From positions 7,520,157-7,584,156 of the forward strand of contig JARUPZ010000023.1 in assembly GCA_031213475.1 (NCBI GenBank): DNA of 64,000 bases, in the 5' to 3' direction. Origin of the DNA: Nereocystis luetkeana (lineage: Eukaryota > Sar > Phaeophyceae > Laminariales > Laminariaceae). Positions 57,301 to 64,000 of the stretch are shown here, one piece after another. Made by a program: the position numbers and the translations under genes. The notes under the pieces were generated by a model. It was not told the DNA's origin. It ran no database searches and saw only the letters and a list, made by a program, of their open reading frames with translations. The number at the start of each line of letters is the position of its first letter. The stretch's first letter is position 1.

Positions 57301-60300
57301 GCACATGTTTCGCCAGATGGGGTCTGTATGATCTAGATCTTGCATACATGTTTGCCCGGGTATGATCTATGTGATCTGCCTAAGCTGCACATGTTTGCCT
57401 GGTGGGATATATATGATCTGCGAGATCTAGATCATATATGCCCGGAGGGATCTGTATGATGTAGATCTTACATACATGTTTCGGTGGGTGGGATCTGTAT
57501 GATCTAGATCATGCATACATGTTCCGCCAGGTGAGATCTGCAGATCTGCGTGATCTGCACATGTTTCAGAAGGTGGGATCTGTATGATCTGCCTGAAGTG
57601 TGTATGTTTGCCAGATGGGATCTGTGTGATCTGCATGATCTGCACATGCTTCAGAAGGTGGGATCTGATGTAGATCTTGTGCATTACTTTTACGTATCTG
57701 TGAAAAAGGATCTAGATGATCTAGATCCTGATCTGTCCTAGGTGTGAACATATTGCTTTCTAAGAACTGTCGAAAATTTCCTCGCACCGCCGCTGTGGGG
57801 GGAAAAGATAAAAAAATGTTAGATTTTTTCGTTTTTTTGCAGGCGGCGCATTTTGTGTTTTTCTGGTTGCAAATTGTCAACACGATGAAAGAAACCAGCT
57901 CGTGCGACGATCGACGCTCGATCTTGACATAGACTCAGCCAACAGCCAATGACCAACCCGCTCGGTATCTGGCAAGCCAACGGATATAGATAACGGCCTC
58001 GAAGATATCAGGTGATTCCATGGTCTAGGGGGCGAGAGCTTGCCGGCGGCGTCCTACGGTATCCTCCTAAACCTGAAAAAAAACTATTTTTTGCCATTCG
58101 AGACGGATGGAGAAGTTTTGTCTTGTTTGTTTTGTGCACCCCAGCGGCCAATTTTTATTTTCATCATACGCCTGGTCAGCTCCCGCCACATCACACCGGC
58201 CATGGTGTGAAGACGGTGACCCTAGGGTGGGTCGGAGCCTCTAACGAGCGCACTCTGTTCAGAATTCATGACGGAGTCGTTTGTTTTGTCGATCGATGTC
58301 TGTCGAGGACTTGGAATCTCGCCGCTTTGAACCAAAGATCGGCCTCAAGCCGATGTTGGCCCAACATCGGCCCGACATCGGCCTCAAGCTGATGTTGGCC
58401 CAACATCGGCCCGCCATCGGCCCCAGATTTGCTTTTTTCGGGCTTTTCCGAAAGTTAGGAACTTTTTTTTCTCTAAACGTGCCCATAGGAAGCGTGTTCT
58501 AAAAACAAATGGAGGGTATCTTTGAAATTCAAACTTTTTATTGATACTTCGCTTTCCCATTGGCATAGGTCTAAGTAATGAGGCTTCAAAGAATGAGCCA
58601 AAAATAGGCGTATATACGTGCCTTTTGAGCCGTACCCTACGCAACGCACGCGGGACAAGGTTTCCTGGCCCTCCGTCTGAATAGCCACAGTGTCCGATCG
58701 TACCTAATCGTTGGCTAAAAAAGGTCCCACGAGTTCACCTCTCTGCTTCTACGTGTCTACTCAAGTTGAGTTTCACCTATTTCGTAGCTGCAAATAGCTC
58801 AACTTGTACGATTCTTCTTTTTTCTTCGTCCCACTCGTCATCTTCCTGGTTCGTCTTACAATCTCTTGAAAATAGAAAATGTCAATATTAATAGTTACAT
58901 CCGGGGTAACATATTACTATTATTAATAGTAGGCCCTTAGGTCGATCTTAGCGAGGACTGCTTTCTATTGTTTTTTTTCAGTATTTTGCCGAAATTTCGG
59001 TAACGGGAAAATCCTGAAAAAAGCACTCCTTCTATGCCCCTCCCCACTACGGGTTCGTGCCTTGGATTGTTTATCGTGAGAAGACTCCAGCCCTTTCTTC
59101 CCGTTCGACCCGCGTCGAATTTCGCCTCTCAACGCTACGAAGGCGCTCTCAGCAATTGGTTCCTGTCTATTTTGTCAAATAAAGTCAAAATCTCACCACG
59201 GGCGGCATTCGAAATCGGGTTGGTACCAACGCATTCGAGGCTATCCACTGTTAATAGACCACCGGGGCGACCGGCCTACTAATCCCAAGTACCTGGTAAG
59301 AAATATCCGACACTACAGCACCGCTCCGAAGTAGCCCGCCGGCCTGAAAGGACTTAGGGCAACTTGATACGACAGTACAAGAAAAGGAAGCGACAGACAA
59401 CGTATCCACGGGGAGTGTTACCAGAAGTCCCCACCAGTGTTTCACCTATTACTATCCAAACGAAGTGTGTACAGAAACTACTGTATGTATACCCTGAACG
59501 GCATGCAGCAAGGGGTTCAGTCAGGCCATGTATAGGTACAATTGAAGCCCGAAGCAGATGACGCCCAACTTAAAAAGTAGACAGAGAGGCGTACCCGGAA
59601 CCTTCTACCCAACAGTAGCTACGATCGGGCGCTGGCCATTCAGAGAGAAGGCCAGGAAGCCTTGTCCGGAGTGCAATATGCAGTGTATACCTTTAAATGG
59701 CTCAACATGTATTCGTACAAAAAGGCGTAACTATTTTCGGCTGCTGCCCTTCAAAGAATGCTCTTCCTGATTTGCATCACACAGGTGTTGACGCGCGCAA
59801 GAACGAGTAGGACACAGAGACAATTCGAGAGTCAACTGTCTGCAGTTTATTTTTTTATTTGAGGAACACCCGACCTTGGTTTGCAAATCCCTTACCCTAA
59901 TTCTAATTTGTCTGTATATTTTGGCGAAACGCCTGTAGTCGCGCCCACTCGACAACCGGTTCCTAAGAGTTCCGCCGTGGCCTTGATTGTACCCAGACGC
60001 TCGTCATTTCGTATTAGCGTTGTTTTTAACCAGTTGCAAATGCTTCAGAAAAATATATCACGAAGCCGTTGTTCACAGCGTCCTTGGAGTATACGGTCGA
60101 TGGCGTACTTCTTACATGGGTACCGTACATGGATCCTATTGGTGTTAAGGTCGACTACAACAAGCCGTCGTATTATGTAAAAGCTTTTGACGTCGTCATG
60201 CGTTTAGATTTTGGGAATGCTACCTTGGGGTCTAAAAGTCTAGAGACCACCGAAAAAAAATCCGACATTAAGGACTGCACATAACAAGCATGGTCAGATA

Positions 60301-60858
60301 CGAGTCCACTCTTTACGCTTACTGAGCGACGAAATAATATAAAAAAAAGCGGGCGGATCATCAAACAAACGGAATTTATTTCACGAATTCTACGTAGCAC
60401 TGAATGGGCTTGTCCTTACTCTTACTCTCCATGATTGGTAGTGTCTCGGCCGAACTGGGCCGGGTGAGGATAGTCGGTGGCCTCCCACCCGGTCCCCCGA
60501 TCCCGCCCCGAGGAGGGGTGGAGTTATATTAGTACGGTCAGGGTTAGGGTCGGCAGGGCTAATACGCTCAAGAACAAACGTTCCGCTGTTCGAACTCTGA
60601 AGGTCTCTTGACAACCAAGAGCCACAGCGCCTGCCTTTGGCGACAGCAGTATTATCGCGATGCTCGTTTTTTTGAACCTGTCCTGCGCTGACTGGCTTCA
60701 ACTCGCCGAGTATCTGATGGCCCGATTTGTTGTTTCCGTGCGGCGGCAACAGGTGCTGGAAGTCGGGGACGTTCCCCTTGTGCGACGGCAAGCACGTGGA
60801 GCACAACAAGGCCACTGGGGACAACGTCGGTCCGCTCATCGTGTCTGGCCCCAAGTAG
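54369..60858 (+). CDS. CDGSH iron-sulfur (NEET) protein with plastid-type leader, 3 exons
   Basis: Exons 54369-54521, 55145-55194 and 60753-60858 join in phases 0 and 2 to a 102-residue protein. The CDGSH box reads [18 protein letters not shown], keeping the three Cys and one His that bind the 2Fe-2S cluster (C-x-C-x9-C-x3-H), followed by [13 protein letters not shown] as in mitoNEET/CISD and plant NEET. The box is split inside the CRC codon run by intron 2. The leader [20 protein letters not shown] is a signal peptide ending at Phe-Val-Val-Pro, the bipartite plastid-import pattern of algae with secondary plastids. NEET proteins carry or hand over 2Fe-2S clusters and act in iron and redox balance; plant NEET is plastidial. 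Donors are GTATGC and GTGAGG, acceptors GTGCGCAG and CAACAG. CDGSH has Lys in place of Ser. Intron 2 is 5.6 kb. The ATG lies 219 bases after the tRNA-Val gene. Confidence 0.92.
55434..56048. mobile_element. hAT-like non-autonomous element with 8-bp target duplication
   Basis: Core 55,442-56,040 (599 bases). Left end TAGAGTTGCACCCCG, right end complement CGGGGTGCAACTCCA. CTCGTGAG is duplicated directly at 55,434-55,441 and 56,041-56,048. Inside are many CCGGGTACC units and three copies of a segment with 'ccatacactatttgctcccc' (55,559, 55,655, 55,727). An 8-bp duplication with TIRs of this kind is typical of the hAT superfamily. No transposase. It lies in intron 2 of the NEET gene. Confidence 0.85.
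56205..57740. repeat. GATC-rich minisatellite, two blocks
   Basis: Blocks at 56,205-56,880 and 57,135-57,740 made of variable units of 20-60 bases built on 'gggatctgtatgatctagat' plus 'cacatgtttgcc(a/c)ggtg'. They flank about 250 bases of non-repetitive sequence (56,881-57,134). Parts of block 1 (56,440-56,640) and block 2 (57,361-57,560) are near copies of each other in order, so one block seems to have been duplicated. It lies within NEET intron 2. Confidence 0.88.
57741..60752 (+). other. Distal part of NEET intron 2
   Basis: 3 kb with no recognisable gene. It contains a 2.2-copy tandem repeat of a 39-base unit at about 58,337-58,423 with the palindrome CCGATGTTGG-C-CCAACATCGG, T-rich stretches, and a TACCTGGTA motif at 59,290. 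Plus and minus reading frames here show no family signatures. Confidence 0.6.
58337..58423. repeat. Tandem palindromic repeat
   Basis: Two and a fraction units of 39 bases, each holding 'gatgttggcccaacatcggc'. The inverted halves could form small cruciforms or RNA hairpins in the NEET intron. Confidence 0.85.
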
Positions 60859-63800
60859 AGGGTGAAGCTACCCTCGGGTTTCGGGGGGGGGGGGATCAAG
60901 GTTGAGCCTATTTGTTTTTCAAGTAGATGTTTGGCTGGCGATAAGAGCGCGCTACTGAAGACATGGAAAATACCACACCATGTTGCTGCTGCACTATCGT
61001 GCCAGTAGATTCGCGTAGAGAGGGGGGGGGGGGTATTGGCGCGCGTTTCGCGCTGACAAACTGCAGATTTTTTTTTTTCATCACACACGGTCGGTAGATT
61101 CCATTGTTTCGTCAATCGGGTGATTTTCGAATCGCCTTATGTGGCGGGGAATCTCAGCGCGGCTGAAATTGGATGCTGTGGAGGTATTTATTTAGGGAGG
61201 TATAGCATCTACCCTGTAGCACGTGGTACACCAGGTATCTGGTTCTACTATTAATACAAAAAATATCAGAAGACAATGAAGAAGGAGACGCTGTTTGTTT
61301 TCAGGGATGTCGCAGGGCCCGATCAAGCTCCCTCTCCCTCCTGTGCACTGCCAATACACGACTTCGACGAGGGCTCTGAGGGGTCCTTGATGACTGTACA
61401 TCCGCTTAGGTAGAGCGTTTGTACGGACGATCCAACGTAGCGTCGACGAATCTCTAGGTACGGGCGTAGTTAGCCACGGCTGCACTCGATAGTTTTCTGC
61501 TTTCCTTGTTTTTTGGGTCTTTCGCTTCTCGCATGATCTTGCACTCCCGTGTCGATTCCGGTGTCGTTTGCACCTCCTGGCGTACGACCGATATCCCCTC
61601 CAGGTTGCTTGTCAACTTCCATACGTAGCGTATGTTTCCGTGTGCCGCTGGTTTTTCGCGACCTTTTTGGTTCTTGTGTAGCAGTTGTTTTACCACCTCG
61701 TGCAATACCTCAGCATTTGTTCCCTTTGTAGTTGGTCAGGCGTGCACCCTGCTTTTCTCACGTGGTCCTGCCGCCCCGCCCCCGCATTCATCACCGGGGG
61801 GTAAGGTGTACTCATCAGCATGCATGGCCGTCATCGGATGACCATAGACCCTCGCATCCCCTACAATGCTGGGACGGAGCACGTCGGGTTTTCGCCGACC
61901 AGGAAGACATCGCTAGCACCAAGCGCGAGCGCCGTGAGGTATTCGACGAGTCGCATGAAGAGTGAGCTGCATCCTACTAAGAACCGCTTGTGGGGCGGAC
62001 TTCCTTGCATATGGATGGCAGCGTCGAGTTATTTGATTTGTTTTCCGGTGTGGCCACTTCCAGAGACAGCAATGGGGTTGCTATGTAACTGCCTCGTGGG
62101 TGCCTTGCCATGAACACTACCAGGTACGTGATGCGATCCTTGTGCGGAGTAAAGGTTCTCCACCCAGCACAAACGATTTTTCCCTCGATCGCCAGCTGCG
62201 GCGACCGCAAAAAAAAAAAAAAAACTCTATGACGTGTACTCTGGATTTCTACAGTAGCTCCCTTAGTGAGCGGCATGTTTTGCAGTGTCGTTCCCAATCG
62301 ACGCCAACCCAACCTGTATTCCTGGTATATTTATGGGGGGGGGTGGCTTTCTGGCCGCCCATGCTGAGGAACAGGGTTTGTGGGATTTTGTGTTCTGCCT
62401 TTTTCGATGAAAAAATCTTCACCCCACCCCCCCTGGGATGTGCGGTAACTTCGGCTTTCGGTGTTGTCAGTTCTCGTACGGGAGGCTTTCCTTCTTCTAT
62501 ACCAGTATCATTTTACTTTTCAGCCTAGTTCGTGGCACTGACGTTTCCCCCAATCTCCCTTTTTTGCAATAACAGTGATATGGCATTGCCCTAGAAGGCT
62601 TGTAAAGGTCCAGGATTACCAATACGCGACGATTATCTCGTTTGATGTGAAGGCCCATTTGTATCGGAAACAGGGGTTCAGATCGAGGCACGGTGGAGCC
62701 CACCCTTCAGACTTTTTACTGGAGCCCTATTAGTAGTTGGACAATAGAACGCTGTTCTGATGGCAAAGCCCCCAGCACACGTGAGTGAGTGATACAGCGA
62801 GACCTGCTCAAAAGGCAAACCTGGAACGGGATACGTGTCTCCCAAGCAGCCTCCTCCTGGCAGTCCCGGTTGTTATGTTGAAGGGTGCTTCGTCTCGTAC
62901 TACTCTAGCAGTCTAACGATGTTACCGACAGTTTTCCAAGGCGGAGGGTTTCGTTATGTATAGTCTACCACACGTAGGGGCCTTCGATGGACTTCTGCCG
63001 CCAATGGCACACACGTGCTATACCGGTGCCCAGATGGTGAGAGGCGAGGGCCAGTCCTGCTGCCGCGTCGCCGTCCTCGGAACAGGTCGTCTGGGGCTCT
63101 ACGTTTTCGTGTTGCATCTCCGAGATTTGATTGAATTGGCTGCGGCAACTCGTTCGTACCGTAAATCATTCTAGCCACGAGCCGGCGGCTGAACTTTTTT
63201 CATGAATAAGCTGATTCTCCGTTGAGCGCAGGATGGGCCCAGTACTTCTCTTCGGGGTTTAAATGGTATCATAGTAGGGGCCAGAGGCAGCCCGGGCGTC
63301 AGCTTGCCCTGGATTGTTCGTTCTGGCTTGGTCATGTAATAGCATCGCACTGGAAGCTTCAAAGGCCCAGGTTCCAGGAATTAGATATACGGGAAAGGGG
63401 TAAAGTAGTGCGTCCTCCCTTCCCGTTTTTCCGAATCCTAGAACCTAGGTTTTTGCAGGCTTCCAGGGCAAAATCACACCCACCCTGATGAGCCGTGTGT
63501 ATCAGTATGAGCATGTCAGTTTCGGGGGGCACACCACCTGTCCCACGAACTACTCGTAGAATATCAATCGAAGGTGCGGCCCCTCAATATCGACTTACTA
63601 CCTTTGTCCCTGCGAGGCTACGAAGTATCACAGGAATAATGCTAAAACGAAAAAACGGTAAGCTCAACCGTAGTGACAGAATCGGCAGACCCAGGGGCTA
63701 CCGCCCCAGCCGGGCGAAAATGTAACCCTGACACTGAAAACACACAACAAGCAAAATCCACGTCTACAGCGAGGGCGGGGGAGCTAAGATGCAGGTAGAA

Positions 63801-64000
63801 AACGGAACAACACGCCCTAACTACAGCACAGAAAGCCTTAATCACTATCACGCTACTTCAGATGTTACATGAGCAGGACGCCCCCAATGCAGTACGACAG
63901 CGACGATCCACAACCGTGTGGCAGCAAAGATAAGTTGTCTGGCTCTGCTGTGGATTGTGGAGATGGGGGGGGGAAGGAGGTGGGGTTGCCTGGCGTGTTC
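60859..64000. other. Right-hand intergenic region
   Basis: 3.1 kb after the NEET stop, holding the NEET 3' UTR by position, a G-run at 61,021-61,033, an R1 copy and no supported gene. The short minus frames near 62,500-63,360 have no recognisable similarity. Confidence 0.6.
61796..62337 (+). repeat. R1 repeat, copy e
   Basis: Full-length partner of copy b: starts at 'ggggggtaaggtgtactcat', keeps 'gacggagcacgtcgggtttt', 'gcatatggatggcagcgtcg', 'tgtggccacttccagag' and 'cgacgccaacccaacctgta', and ends before a run of ten G. A 19-base A-run interrupts it. Confidence 0.8.

Noticed and set aside
56205-57740. CRISPR-like array
   Set aside because: Units are of variable length, spacers are not unique, and the setting is a eukaryotic intron; it is a minisatellite.
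60390-61115. 241-codon minus-strand reading frame
   Set aside because: It is antisense to NEET exon 3, whose CDGSH motif is unambiguous; its composition and lack of any family signature mark it as a shadow.
62497-63360. Short minus-strand frames near the right end
   Set aside because: No motifs, no splice pattern and no continuity between frames.

Overview
The window looks like nuclear DNA of a multicellular stramenopile, most likely a brown alga of the Ectocarpus kind (inference). The reasons are moderately high GC, long spliceosomal introns with GTGAG/GTAAG donors, a secondary-plastid type leader (signal peptide followed by F-V-V-P) on one protein, Pol III tRNA genes without encoded CCA, and intergenic DNA packed with small inverted-repeat elements and simple repeats.

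Positions 1 to 40,802 are one giant minus-strand gene, VPS13, a bridge-like lipid-transfer protein. I could place 31 exons with consistent phases over almost the whole length (about 4,390 residues seen). The start codon lies at 40,802-40,800 and the C-terminus lies beyond the left edge. Its largest intron (16,619-24,000) holds two identical tRNA-Leu(CAG) genes, degenerate tRNA pieces and several short inverted-repeat elements. Other introns hold a fold-back element, poly-G tracts and copies of a G-tract-flanked repeat family.

From 40,803 to 43,737 there is a repeat-rich divergent intergenic region. A three-exon SAM-dependent methyltransferase gene follows on the plus strand (43,738-45,617). 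An old, broken Ty3/gypsy LTR element fills 46,887-53,447. Between its 5' LTR and its protease region, where gag would be expected, it carries remains of a NADAR (YbiA/DUF1768) domain, an ADP-ribose N-glycosidase family. This is the most unusual thing in the window.

Right of it are a direct duplication, a bacterial-type tRNA-Val(UAC), and a three-exon CDGSH iron-sulfur (NEET) gene (54,369-60,858) with a plastid-type leader. The 5.6 kb second intron of that gene contains a hAT-like element with a clean 8-bp target duplication and two blocks of a GATC-rich minisatellite. The last 3 kb contain one more copy of the G-tract-flanked repeat and no gene I can support.

The genes do not form a pathway or operon. 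VPS13 (lipid transfer at membrane contacts), the methyltransferase and the NEET protein are independent eukaryotic genes separated by mobile-element debris. All splice sites were placed by eye from protein-family fit, phase and consensus.
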